This document shows positions 1 through 8,435 of a DNA stretch of 60,758 nt, piece after piece. The stretch's first letter is position 1, and each line of letters starts with the position of its first letter. Below the pieces are notes generated by a model. The model saw only the letters and a program-made list of their open reading frames with translations, was not told the DNA's origin and did not search any database. The position numbers and the translations under genes were made by a program. The stretch is from the NCBI GenBank assembly GCA_947566645.1, contig CANOKL010000024.1, positions 1 through 60,758 of the forward strand, read 5' to 3'. Origin of the DNA: an uncultured Lachnospiraceae bacterium (GTDB taxonomy: Bacteria; Bacillota; Clostridia; Lachnospirales; Lachnospiraceae).

Positions 1-1120
1 CCAGAATCATCTGTCCTCTTCCGCCTACGTCCGCCCAGCCGGTAAATGCATCAAAGCTGTTTCCCCACTGTGCCCAGTCTGCCTGCCACTGCCCTCTGCG
101 CCTGCCGCTGATGTGGTCATTTGTCCAATTCATTTCTGGTCCTTTTTTTCCATTATCCCAGCCGCCGTTGGCTACATCCTCATTTACACGCATCATATCG
201 CCGTATTTCAGCTCATTTTCTGCATGGTTATACTGGTTCGGCATCACAAGACTTAACAGAAGTCCGTACTCTTCGCATGCCTCGCTCATCCATCTAAGGG
301 CTGTCACATACCGCTCCGTACCATAAGCAGGCTTACCATTCTGAATCCCATCCCCATTAATGCCATTCTCATACCATCCAAGGAAGTCCACTCTTAAAAA
401 CGAAGCGCCTGCATCCGCAAAGTGCTTTACATAACCCTTGATGTACTGCTCTGCTCCCTTTTTCTCCGTATCCAGCCAGTAAAGTGCCGGTTTTCCTGCC
501 TTACACCACTCTTCGCCTGCAAATGCTTCAACTATATTCTGCTCTTTAAAATTGCTGAAATGTCCAAATTCTTCATTCACCAGGCTCTTTACCGGAATAT
601 TCTCCGTACCCGCAATTGTTGCATCAGAATTATAAGCGGCTGCCGTCACCCACAGCGGGTCATAGTAAATCCCAAGTGTCATACCTTTTTCCTTAAGCTG
701 TTCCGCCATTCCCTTCCAGTCCTTCTTCCAGGAAGAATTATACTTTGTCACATATCCGTTCTCATTAATAGTCTGGGCTCCTTCAACCCATCCGTCTGTG
801 GACATCATGTCATATCCCGCATCCACAAACCCTTCTGCTGCCATCCACTTTGCATTCTGATCCCAGCGCTCCTCTTCCAGATAACGGTCGTTTTCAAAAG
901 CGCTTTCATAAGCCATCCAGTAAAGCGGTCCTGTACTGTTTTCATCTTTTTCAGGTACGCCCGGATCCGCCGGCGGCTCTTCCCCTGGATTTACCTCTCC
1001 GGCATCCTCTTTATCATTTCCTGTTCCTCCCGGGTCAGCGATGTCTGACGCCCATGCTGTGAGAGGAACATTCAAAAGCATAACTGCTCCCAGCAGTGCT
1101 GCAATCACTTTTTTCCTCAC
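1..1120 (-). CDS. Secreted glycoside hydrolase, alpha-galactosidase-like (3' end beyond window)
   Basis: The reading frame starts at a GTG preceded by AAGGAG and is open to the window edge (373 codons seen). Residues 1-25 form a Sec signal peptide (basic MRKK, hydrophobic core, AWA-S cleavage site), followed by an acidic, proline-rich linker and a catalytic-type domain. Seen in that domain are LGIYYDPLWV, an aromatic/acidic strand GASFLRVDFLGW, and GWADVGGRGQMIL at the edge. The alternation of beta strands with D/W motifs suggests a TIM-barrel hydrolase of the alpha-galactosidase/clan GH-D type; the exact family is uncertain. It is the last gene seen of a LacI-controlled sugar importer operon, so it probably releases the sugar the importer takes up. 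Confidence 0.62.
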   Translation of the reverse strand, partial: MRKKVIAALLGAVMLLNVPLTAWASDIADPGGTGNDKEDAGEVNPGEEPPADPGVPEKDENSTGPLYWMAYESAFENDRYLEEERWDQNAKWMAAEGFVDAGYDMMSTDGWVEGAQTINENGYVTKYNSSWKKDWKGMAEQLKEKGMTLGIYYDPLWVTAAAYNSDATIAGTENIPVKSLVNEEFGHFSNFKEQNIVEAFAGEEWCKAGKPALYWLDTEKKGAEQYIKGYVKHFADAGASFLRVDFLGWYENGINGDGIQNGKPAYGTERYVTALRWMSEACEEYGLLLSLVMPNQYNHAENELKYGDMMRVNEDVANGGWDNGKKGPEMNWTNDHISGRRRGQWQADWAQWGNSFDAFTGWADVGGRGQMIL

Positions 1121-1192
1121 AATAATCTCCTTTCCTGGTTTTGTATTTTATATTTCTTTTCCATGTATCCTTTCTCACCTGTCTATTCCCAT

Positions 1193-2026
1193 CTATCCTT
1201 TTACTGCACCTTCGGTGACTCCCTTTACAATGTGCTTCTGACAGAGAATATAGAATATAATAATCGGAAGCATACACATAATAAGACCTGCCGTTGCCAG
1301 ATCCCACTTCTTACTGAACTGTCCGAAGAACAGGAAGGTCTTAAGCGGCAGTGTCTGCCATCCCGGCTTATTAATCATAAGCTGCGGGAGCAGGAAGTCA
1401 TTCCAGATCCACATAACATTCAGGATTGCTACTGTAACCATAATTGTCTTTAGAAGAGGAAGGACTATCAGAAAAAAGGTCTGCACCATATTGCAGCCAT
1501 CGATTCTTGCAGCTTCCTCAAGCTCCAGAGGGATATTTTTAATAAACCCGTGGAACAGTATGATGGAAAGACTTGCCCCGAACCCAAGATACATCAGAAT
1601 CAGGCCCTGCCGGTTCATCATATGCAGACTGTCCATCAGCCGGACAAGGGGCAGCATCACACACTGAAAAGGAATCAGCGTTGCAGCAGCATACAGCATA
1701 AAGATTACATTACTTGTTTTTGTCTTATATCTCACCAGCACCCAGGCTGCCATTGAGCAGAACAGCAGAATCAGCACCGTAGAGCACAATGTGATTACCA
1801 GAGAATTCATAAAGGACTGCACAAATTCCAGCTTTACAAATGCTTCCGGGTAATTCTTCACTATGAATGTGTCTGCATTCGGTGGTGCCAGAACATTCAG
1901 ATATATATCTTTCAGAGTTTTAAATGAATTGCTGAGCAGAATCAAAATCGGTGAAAGAAAAACGATTGACAGAAAAAAACCTGCGACTGTCAGAAACAGA
2001 TTCAAAAAACTTCTCTTCTTTTTCAT
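1193..2026 (-). CDS. Carbohydrate ABC transporter permease, MalG type
   Basis: 277 residues with six predicted membrane segments. The cytoplasmic EAA loop (EAARIDGCNMVQTFFLIVLP, about residues 175-194) contacts the ATPase. The family is the second inner-membrane permease of CUT1 sugar importers. Its ATG overlaps the upstream permease stop by one base (TAATG), indicating translational coupling. No ATPase is encoded in the visible operon, as is usual for Firmicutes CUT1 systems that share a multi-task MsmK-type ATPase encoded elsewhere. Confidence 0.93.
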   Translation of the reverse strand: MKKKRSFLNLFLTVAGFFLSIVFLSPILILLSNSFKTLKDIYLNVLAPPNADTFIVKNYPEAFVKLEFVQSFMNSLVITLCSTVLILLFCSMAAWVLVRYKTKTSNVIFMLYAAATLIPFQCVMLPLVRLMDSLHMMNRQGLILMYLGFGASLSIILFHGFIKNIPLELEEAARIDGCNMVQTFFLIVLPLLKTIMVTVAILNVMWIWNDFLLPQLMINKPGWQTLPLKTFLFFGQFSKKWDLATAGLIMCMLPIIIFYILCQKHIVKGVTEGAVKG

Positions 2027-2892
2027 TACATCTCTACCTCCTTCTTCTTACTAATATTAAGCTGTGTAAGCCCGATCACGGATACTACAACCAACAGGAT
2101 TACTGCCTTCGCCTGCGCCGTTCCCAGGTGGTTATATTTAAATGCCGTATTATAGATATTAAGGGCAAGCATCTCTGTACTGTTGAACGGCCCTCCATTC
2201 GTCAGTGCGAGATTCTGGTCATACAGTTTAAAACAAGTAGTAAGAGACAGAAAGAGACCTATCGTAAATGCCGGTGCAACTAGCGGGAGAATAACACGGA
2301 ACAGCTTCTGTATATAATTTGCTCCGTCAATCTCTGCCGCCTCCAGAAGATAGTCTGGTATGTTCTGAATCTGTGCGATGTAAATGATCATCATGTATCC
2401 TGCAAGCTGCCAGATAACCAGTATCAGCAGTCCCAGGAAACTGGTAGTCGTATCTGAAAGCCAGTTCTTAAAAAATTCTATTCCAGTCGAATTGTAGACT
2501 GCACCGAATGCCTGTACAAAAATAAACTGCCACGTAAAGCCCAGAAGAATGCCGCCTATCAGATTAGGCATGAAAAAAGCTCCCCTCATAAAGGTTGTCC
2601 CCTTTGCTCTCGAGGTTACAAGCAACGCCAGCAGAAAACCTGTCAGATTCACACAGATAACTGCCAGTATGGAAAATACCGCTGTAAACAGAAATGCATG
2701 AAGGAAATCAGCATCGTCTGTAAAGATCTGAATATAATTCTTTAGTCCGACAAACCTGACCTCCTTACTGATCCCGTTCCAGTCCGTAAATGAATAACCG
2801 AGCCCCCACACCGCCGGAATGAGCACAACCAACAAAAACATTACAAATGAGGGCATAATAAATAGCCAGAATCCTAACTTTGATTTTTTCAA
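2026..2892 (-). CDS. Carbohydrate ABC transporter permease, MalF type (TTG start)
   Basis: Six-segment CUT1 permease with its EAA loop EAAEIDGANYIQKLFRVILP. The frame stays open upstream to 3168, but that part overlaps the binding-protein gene and is not membrane-like. A GGAGG at about 2901-2905 lies 8 bases before TTG at 2892, giving MKKSKLGFWLFIMPSF, so that start is preferred. ATG at 2907 is possible but would contain the ribosome site within its own first codons. It works with the MalG partner to move an unidentified saccharide. Confidence 0.9.
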   Translation of the reverse strand: MKKSKLGFWLFIMPSFVMFLLVVLIPAVWGLGYSFTDWNGISKEVRFVGLKNYIQIFTDDADFLHAFLFTAVFSILAVICVNLTGFLLALLVTSRAKGTTFMRGAFFMPNLIGGILLGFTWQFIFVQAFGAVYNSTGIEFFKNWLSDTTTSFLGLLILVIWQLAGYMMIIYIAQIQNIPDYLLEAAEIDGANYIQKLFRVILPLVAPAFTIGLFLSLTTCFKLYDQNLALTNGGPFNSTEMLALNIYNTAFKYNHLGTAQAKAVILLVVVSVIGLTQLNISKKKEVEM

Positions 2893-2932
2893 TCCCACTT
2901 CCTCCATTCCCTGTAATATGAACGGATAAGCA

Positions 2933-2959
2933 GATGGAGAGAACTCCTGTCTCTCCATC
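2933..2959 (-). promoter_or_regulatory. Intercistronic hairpin between binding-protein and permease genes
   Basis: GATGGAGAG and CTCTCCATC form a perfect 9-bp stem around a 9-base loop, with no U-run. Hairpins at this place commonly protect the binding-protein mRNA or partly terminate, giving more binding protein than permease. That function is inferred. Confidence 0.45.
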
Positions 2960-3010
2960 GCCTGTATCCCGAAACGTATTTCCCGTAACAGTTCAGTTCC
3001 TTCACCGTTA

Positions 3011-4381
3011 CTATTTTCTTGCTTCTGTCCAGTTATCCTGTGCACTCTTAATTGCATCTTCCCAGGATTTTTCTCCGCCAATATAAGACTGAATCTCTGC
3101 TCCCAGGACATTCTCCGCCCAGCTTGTAGGACATCCGTTAAATACCCACGGTGCGATAGTTCCGGCATTTGCCGCCTCGCCGACTGCCTGTCCCAACGGG
3201 TCAGACGGCTTTGTATCCCCGTAATTTGTAAAAGGCGGGATGAATCCGAAGTTTTCTACTACAATCTGCATTCCCTCTTCAGACTGGTACAGCCAGTTCA
3301 GGAAATCTTTTGCAATTGCCTGTGTGTTCTCATCACTCTGGCTGTTTACCGCCCAGTACATCGGCACGCCTACTGGAGTATTTCCTTCTGATACACCTTT
3401 CAGCGGCATCGGAATAATCCCAAGCTTCTGTGCAACTGCTGAGTCAACTTCATCAATAATCGGATATACCCAGTTGCCCTGCTGAATGACTGCCACACGC
3501 TCGATTGCCAGTCCGCCGCCTGCCTGCATGGAATAATCTACTGCATTAAGCGCTGCCGGATCGTCTGCACTGGTCGTATATTTTACCTGAAGGTCAATCA
3601 GATCTTTTAATTCCTGTCCATATTTGAATGTCACTTCCTTCGCATTAAATGCTTCCGTACAGTTTGCAAATTCCTGGCCCAGGGCAATATTTCCGGTATG
3701 CATTCCAAGTACCCATTTTTCTTTTGCCGGATACTCAATAACTGCTTCGAGTACCGGGAATTTGTCTTTCAGCTCACCTTTATCAATCTTATCTTTCAAC
3801 TTACCAAACGCTTCATCGATATCCTCATATGTTTTAAGCTGTGTGGCATCTATCTCTGCCGCTTCAAATATCTCTTTGTTATAGACGAACCCATAACCTT
3901 CAATTGCCAGCGGCATACCGAATATCTTCCCGTCTGCCGTAACATCATCAAGAAGTCCGTCTACTGTATTTCCAATCCAGCCCTCTGCGGACAGATCAGC
4001 CAGATTATCTTTCCAGTCAATAACATCCTGCGGACCGCCGATATTGTAAATATCCGGCTGGTCACTTCCCTGCATCTTCGTACGAAGAGCTGCCCCGTAA
4101 TCATCTCCTCCTCCGACTGTCTCCAAATTAACCGTTACACCCGGATTCAGTTCCATATATTTCTCTGTAGCTGCCTTCAGTGCGTCATTAATCTCTACTT
4201 TGAACTGGAAAATATCAAGGGTACCTTCCAGGCCTCCTGCCTGTTCTCCGGCCTCCGACTCGGTTCCTGCACTTTTGTCTTCTGTACCCTCTTTACTCTC
4301 TCCGCTGCTCTGACATCCAGTCAGCATTCCCAACGTCATAGCTCCTGCCAACAATGCTGCCAGCATTCTCTTTCTTTTCAT
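3011..4381 (-). CDS. Sugar ABC transporter substrate-binding lipoprotein
   Basis: Extracellular solute-binding protein family 1, 456 residues. Lipoprotein signal MKRKRMLAALLAGAMTLGML with lipobox LTGC (Cys23), then an acidic Ser/Glu/Gly-rich tether before the mature domain. The start is ATG 4381, 7 bases after AAGGAG; ATG 4387 is too close to that site. Motifs typical of the family include LNPGVTVNLETVGGG near the N-terminus and WAENVLGAEIQSYIGGEKS near the C-terminus. It is the first gene of the importer operon and has a strong promoter. The ligand cannot be told from sequence. Confidence 0.94.
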   Translation of the reverse strand: MKRKRMLAALLAGAMTLGMLTGCQSSGESKEGTEDKSAGTESEAGEQAGGLEGTLDIFQFKVEINDALKAATEKYMELNPGVTVNLETVGGGDDYGAALRTKMQGSDQPDIYNIGGPQDVIDWKDNLADLSAEGWIGNTVDGLLDDVTADGKIFGMPLAIEGYGFVYNKEIFEAAEIDATQLKTYEDIDEAFGKLKDKIDKGELKDKFPVLEAVIEYPAKEKWVLGMHTGNIALGQEFANCTEAFNAKEVTFKYGQELKDLIDLQVKYTTSADDPAALNAVDYSMQAGGGLAIERVAVIQQGNWVYPIIDEVDSAVAQKLGIIPMPLKGVSEGNTPVGVPMYWAVNSQSDENTQAIAKDFLNWLYQSEEGMQIVVENFGFIPPFTNYGDTKPSDPLGQAVGEAANAGTIAPWVFNGCPTSWAENVLGAEIQSYIGGEKSWEDAIKSAQDNWTEARK

Positions 4382-4417
4382 AATCATGCTCCTTTCATTT
4401 CCTCATTGTTGTTATAA

Positions 4418-4431
4418 CTTTTGCGCAAAAG
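4418..4431 (-). promoter_or_regulatory. LacI-type operator, downstream copy
   Basis: CTTTTGCGCAAAAG is a perfect 14-bp palindrome with a central CG, as in LacI-family operators. It lies just downstream of the -10 box of the sugar operon promoter, where a bound repressor would block transcription. Confidence 0.7.
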
Positions 4432-4446
4432 CTTTTCACGTTTTTT

Positions 4447-4475
4447 ATTATAATACTATTTTTAAAATTATGCAA
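4447..4475 (-). promoter_or_regulatory. Promoter of the sugar importer operon
   Basis: Minus-strand -35 TTGCAT (4475-4470), 17-base spacer, and -10 TATAAT (4452-4447). The start codon lies about 65 bases downstream. Confidence 0.75.
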
Positions 4476-4476
4476 T

Positions 4477-4494
4477 ACCTTTTGCGAAAAAGGT
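4477..4494 (-). promoter_or_regulatory. LacI-type operator, upstream copy
   Basis: ACCTTTTGCGAAAAAGGT is an 18-bp palindrome with one mismatched pair and the same TTTTGCG core as the copy at 4418. It abuts the -35 box. The two operator centres are 61 bp apart, about six helical turns, so a LacI tetramer or two dimers could act together. Confidence 0.68.
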
Positions 4495-4635
4495 CTATTT
4501 TATACAAATTAATCAATTATATTTTGTGCATATTTACATATATACCCATCATAAAAAAGGCGGTCAATAATCAGATTATCAACCAGCCTTTTATTCATAA
4601 TTTTCCACAAAATGTCTCAAATGTCTCTCTATAAG

Positions 4636-5661
4636 TCACTGTTCTGTCTTTATATTTTTTACAGAATCTCTTATCACCAGCTTTGCGTCCAAATGTATAT
4701 TTTTCACATCTAAAGTCCTCTTTTCAATCATTGCCAGAATCTGTCCTACCGCAATCCTTCCTTTTTTACCCGCATCCTGCTGTACTGTCGTCAGGCGGGG
4801 CCTGACATTCCTTGAAAAAATATTATCATCAAATCCCACAACTGAAATGTCATCAGGCACTCTTACACCCCTGTCATAAAAATAATTAATTGCAAGAGAA
4901 GCATAATAATCCGATGCAAAAAACAGCGCTGTAAATTCATCTTTCCTTTCGTACACAGCATCATAACTTTCCTTAATACCAGATTCCCCATATTTTATCC
5001 TAAAGAACGAACTCTCCCGCACCGGAAGGCCATGCCGTTCCAGTGCATGACAGTATCCAGTCCATCTTTCAAAATCTACCCCCACACGGTTGTCCGCCAG
5101 AAAAGCAATTTTCTTATGCCCCTGGTCAATGAGATATTCTGTAATCTTTTCTGCATATTCCCTGTCCTTCAGCCCCACGTTATTATAGGAATCCTCATCA
5201 TCCAGGAAATAACAGTCTACAAAAACAACCGGAATTTTCGCTGTTTTTTTGATTTTTTTACATTCATTTGCACCTACTCCAAGTACAATCAAGGCATCTA
5301 CATTCCATATAGTCGCCATTGTCAGAATCTTCTCCACGCAGTCTGATGCATACAGCATCAAGAAAAAGCCTGCCTCCCTTACTTCTGCTTCGATCATACC
5401 TATCAACTCGCTGTTAAAAGGATCCTGAACCGCATTCTTCCCCTCCATTACAGGATACCGGATAATAAGCCCGATGATTTTTGAAGAATTGCCTGCAAGT
5501 GTACGTGCACTCATATTTGGAATATAATGCATCTCTTCCAGCTTTTCCTGGACACGTTTTATCGTATTTTGAGACACCTCCTTCGTATTTCCATGAATTA
5601 CATTGGAAACCGTTGTCGGACTGACCCCCAGACAGGATGCAACTTCCTTAATTGTTACCAT
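4636..5661 (-). CDS. LacI-family transcriptional regulator of the sugar operon
   Basis: 341 residues. N-terminal helix-turn-helix (residues 2-25, TIKEVASCLGVSPTTVSNVI) and hinge helix ending NMSARTLAGNS. Residues 60-335 form a periplasmic-binding-protein-like sensor with ISVVGFDDNIFSRNVRPRLTTV, the usual effector-domain signature. It lies directly upstream of the importer operon on the same strand, and the paired palindromes at 4418 and 4477 are its likely targets. By family it is probably a repressor relieved by the imported sugar or its derivative. Confidence 0.92.
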   Translation of the reverse strand: MVTIKEVASCLGVSPTTVSNVIHGNTKEVSQNTIKRVQEKLEEMHYIPNMSARTLAGNSSKIIGLIIRYPVMEGKNAVQDPFNSELIGMIEAEVREAGFFLMLYASDCVEKILTMATIWNVDALIVLGVGANECKKIKKTAKIPVVFVDCYFLDDEDSYNNVGLKDREYAEKITEYLIDQGHKKIAFLADNRVGVDFERWTGYCHALERHGLPVRESSFFRIKYGESGIKESYDAVYERKDEFTALFFASDYYASLAINYFYDRGVRVPDDISVVGFDDNIFSRNVRPRLTTVQQDAGKKGRIAVGQILAMIEKRTLDVKNIHLDAKLVIRDSVKNIKTEQ

Positions 5662-5771
5662 ATCTCTCTACTCCTTCCTTTGTAAAACCAAATCACTTTC
5701 TTGCGGACTTTACCCTGGTATTCCAGAATCAAAACAATTCAATCCCTATTGGCAGCTTCTTTTTCCTCTTA

Positions 5772-5800
5772 ATCTTAGCATAACTCATACTTTATATCAA
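5772..5800 (-). promoter_or_regulatory. Probable lacI promoter
   Basis: TTGATA, 17 bases, TAAGAT on the minus strand, about 110 bases before the start codon. No copy of the TTTTGCG palindrome was seen here, so there is no sign of autoregulation by the same operator. The rest of 5662-5943 shows no gene. Confidence 0.42.
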
Positions 5801-5943
5801 TGTTCCCAACCCATTTAAAAGTCGCTTTCAGTGGGTTACATGTCACGACCTGACCAAGATTACATAATCTTCGGAATATAATCTAATTTCCGCAGCTTTC
5901 TCCCACGGCCCGCGACTCAAATACACTTTCACCTTCTCCTCAT

Positions 5944-7026
5944 TTATTTCATCCTCTGCCTCTCCACAAGCCCCGCAAACACCCCGTTTTTCGCCATCAG
6001 CTCATCATAAGTCCCGTCCTCCCTGATCTTCCCCTTCTCCAACACAATAATCCGGTCGCACTGTCTGATTGTGGACAGACGGTGTGCGATCACAATCCGG
6101 GTACACTTAAGGCTCCCGAGTGCATTGGAGACCGCCTTCTGCGCCAGGTTATCAAGGGCGCTGGTTGCCTCGTCAAACATGAGAATCTTAGGCTTCGGCG
6201 CAATGGCTCTCGCGATGAGGAGCCTCTGTCTCTGCCCGCCGGAGATTCCCCCGGAGCCTTCCGAGATGAGCGTACTCATCCCCATGGGCATGCGCCTGAT
6301 GTCCTCGGCGATGCCCGCAAGCTCCGCCACCTTCCACACCTCATCCGCGGTAAGAGACGGGGCATTCAGGGTGATATTTGAATAGATATCCCCCTGAAAA
6401 AGCTTTCCATCCTGCATAACCGTGCCGATTTTCCTCCGCAGGTCCATGGTCGCGAGATCCTTCCCGTCATAAAAGACAGCACCTTTATCCGGCACTTCAA
6501 AGCCAAGCAGCAGGCGCATCAGTGTGGATTTGCCGCACCCCGATTCCCCCACAATGGCGACATACTGCCCGGAGCGGATTTTCAGTGAGAGGTCGTCAAG
6601 CACAAGGGGCATGCTCTTATGATACCGGAAGGATACATGGTTCAGCTCAATCCCTCCCGACAGCCTGGTGATAACCTCCTTCCCCCCGGATACCTCCGGA
6701 ACCGCCTCCAGCACCGGCTTTATCATATCCATGCCGGGTTTCAGACGCGCTGCCGTCACCATGGTCTTTGAAAATGAGACAAATGCGGACAGCGCCATGC
6801 CATACGCCATGCTGAATGCATAGTAATCCGCCTGCGCCAGTCCCGCCTCCGCCGCCCGGCGGTAGATCACAAGCGTCCCTGCCAAGGTAACGACGCTAAT
6901 GAGCACGTCAGACACCTTCAGAAGCAGGGGTGGATTATAGGTAAAGGCAGCGCCCTTCGCATAGAGACTTCCCCATCTTGCAAACGCCCTCTTCCCGGCT
7001 CCCGCGAGCTTTAGTTTCTTAGACAA
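5944..7026 (-). pseudogene. NHLP-type bacteriocin exporter ABC transporter, 5'-truncated remnant
   Basis: About 360 codons remain of a protein that is normally two to three times longer. Residues 1-100 are the end of a membrane domain. Residues 125-360 are a complete ABC domain with Walker A GESGCGKST, signature SGGQRQR, Walker B ILMFDEATSALD and H-loop IAHRLSTI. The sequence resembles the permease/ATPase subunit of NHLP leader-peptide exporters. Its apparent start is a TTG with no ribosome site, and at about 7025 it runs straight into a kinase fragment on the other strand, so the 5' part has been lost. The stop and ABC domain are intact. Confidence 0.75.
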
Positions 7027-7540
7027 CGGGGATACGAAAAAGGCTGATGAATATCTGGAGGAGTATCTGAAGACGACACAGAGCTATGAGATTCAGAAGC
7101 TTTGCAGCAATCCGGTAGTCAACATGCTTCTCTGCCACTATCTGGCCCTGGCAAAGGAAAGCCGCATTGATTTCCGTGTACGCATAGAAATACCGGAAGA
7201 GCTTCCCATACAGGATATGGACATCTCCGTTCTGCTGGGAAATCTCCTGGAAAATGCCGTTACAGCATCCTCCCGGATTCCTGAAGCCGGACGCAGTATC
7301 CGGCTGAATATGATATGTGTGGGGAAAATGCTCGCCATTACGGTTGATAACAGCTTTGACGGAATTGTAAAGAAGGACAGCGAGGGAGCCTATCTCTCCA
7401 CCAGACACAGCCACAGGGGCCTTGGGCTTAAGAGCCTTACAGAGATTGCAGAACAGTATGGAGGAGGAGCCGAGTTTTCACACGATAAGCAGACCTTCCA
7501 CTCCTCCGTGATGCTGGGGCTTGACAGAAAGCAATACTAA
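7024..7540 (+). pseudogene. GHKL sensor histidine kinase, C-terminal fragment
   Basis: The frame is open from the junction at about 7024 (NGDTKKADEYLEEYLKTT...) to the stop at 7540. It carries the kinase ATPase domain: N-box LLGNLLENAVTASSRIP, VDNSFDG, and G-box HRGLGLKSLTEIAEQYGG. The dimerisation helix, phospho-histidine and membrane sensor are missing, and there is no ribosome site. LytTR/GHKL kinases often accompany peptide-export loci, which fits the neighbouring exporter remnant. It overlaps the converging methyltransferase gene by 4 bp. Confidence 0.75.
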
Positions 7541-8361
7541 CTTTTCTCAAAAACAAGGGCGCGGAACGCGGCAGTCTCATCCCCGTTTTTGCAGGAGAAC
7601 TGCATGTCGGTTCCTTTTACAGGGGAGAATCCTGCGCGTTCCAGCGCGCAGACCAGTCCGGCATATGCACTTTCATCCTCGAAGCGCTCCACGCTGACCA
7701 GATGTCCCTGATGTTTCACAAGTGCGGCAAGTTCCCTTGCGTACTTTCTATGCCGTTTTGTCTGCTCCTTTACGGACAGCGGCGCCATCTTCGCCTCTTC
7801 ACAGAGAGGCCTCCACGCGACATTTTCATGCACGGTACGGCAGGAAAATAATGTGTCGCACTTCTTCCCCGGCACTTCCGAAGCAGTAAAGCGGACATTA
7901 CTGACCTGAAGCCTCTCTGCAAGCTCCTTAGCCACAGAAACAGCATTCCCGGAAAGCTCCAGTCCTGTAACATCCAGTTCCGGATACCGCAATGCAAGAA
8001 AACAAGTCAGAATCCCGTTCCCACAGCCAATATCAAACAGATCTCCCACAAAAAAGCGTTCACATCCAGACAGATACTCCATAACCCTCCGGAAAAACAC
8101 ACGGTCATAAAAAGAAGCTGCCAGAAGGCTCATCCTGAGACTCTGGTTCAGGTAATCAACAAGCTCCCCCTGGCGGCGGAGGAACTCTGTTTCACCGGTT
8201 CCATATAACAGCCGCTCCTCCGACTGGTCAAACAGCTCAGTCAGCCGCTCAATGTGCCTCTCCCCTTCTTCTTTTCCATATGTTTCGATCAACGCTATAT
8301 CCAGCTCAGTAATCCTGCAGATGCCGATCCTTGAAAGATATTCTTTTATTTCCAAATCCAA
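7537..8361 (-). CDS. SAM-dependent methyltransferase, class I
   Basis: 274 residues starting at a TTG seven bases after GGAGG. Residues 1-105 form a helical N-terminal region; then comes the Rossmann SAM-binding motif GDLFDIGCGNGILTCFLA (about 106-123) and acidic motif II VTGLELSGNA. Substrate unknown. It may be a leftover maturation enzyme of the decayed peptide locus beside it, but that rests on position only. Confidence 0.78.
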   Translation of the reverse strand: MDLEIKEYLSRIGICRITELDIALIETYGKEEGERHIERLTELFDQSEERLLYGTGETEFLRRQGELVDYLNQSLRMSLLAASFYDRVFFRRVMEYLSGCERFFVGDLFDIGCGNGILTCFLALRYPELDVTGLELSGNAVSVAKELAERLQVSNVRFTASEVPGKKCDTLFSCRTVHENVAWRPLCEEAKMAPLSVKEQTKRHRKYARELAALVKHQGHLVSVERFEDESAYAGLVCALERAGFSPVKGTDMQFSCKNGDETAAFRALVFEKS

Positions 8362-8435
8362 TGAAGCCCTCCTCCTTTTCCCCTAAGCTTTTGTTCAACT
8401 TATGGTAATTAAATATGATCGAAACCGATTTATTT

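Noticed and set aside
422..1048. Long open frame on the plus strand opposite the glycoside hydrolase
   Set aside because: Lies wholly antisense to a gene with signal peptide, ribosome site and enzyme motifs; its own translation shows no family features.
2893..3168. N-terminal extension of the MalF-type permease
   Set aside because: Overlaps the binding-protein gene and is not membrane-like; the TTG at 2892 has a far better ribosome site.
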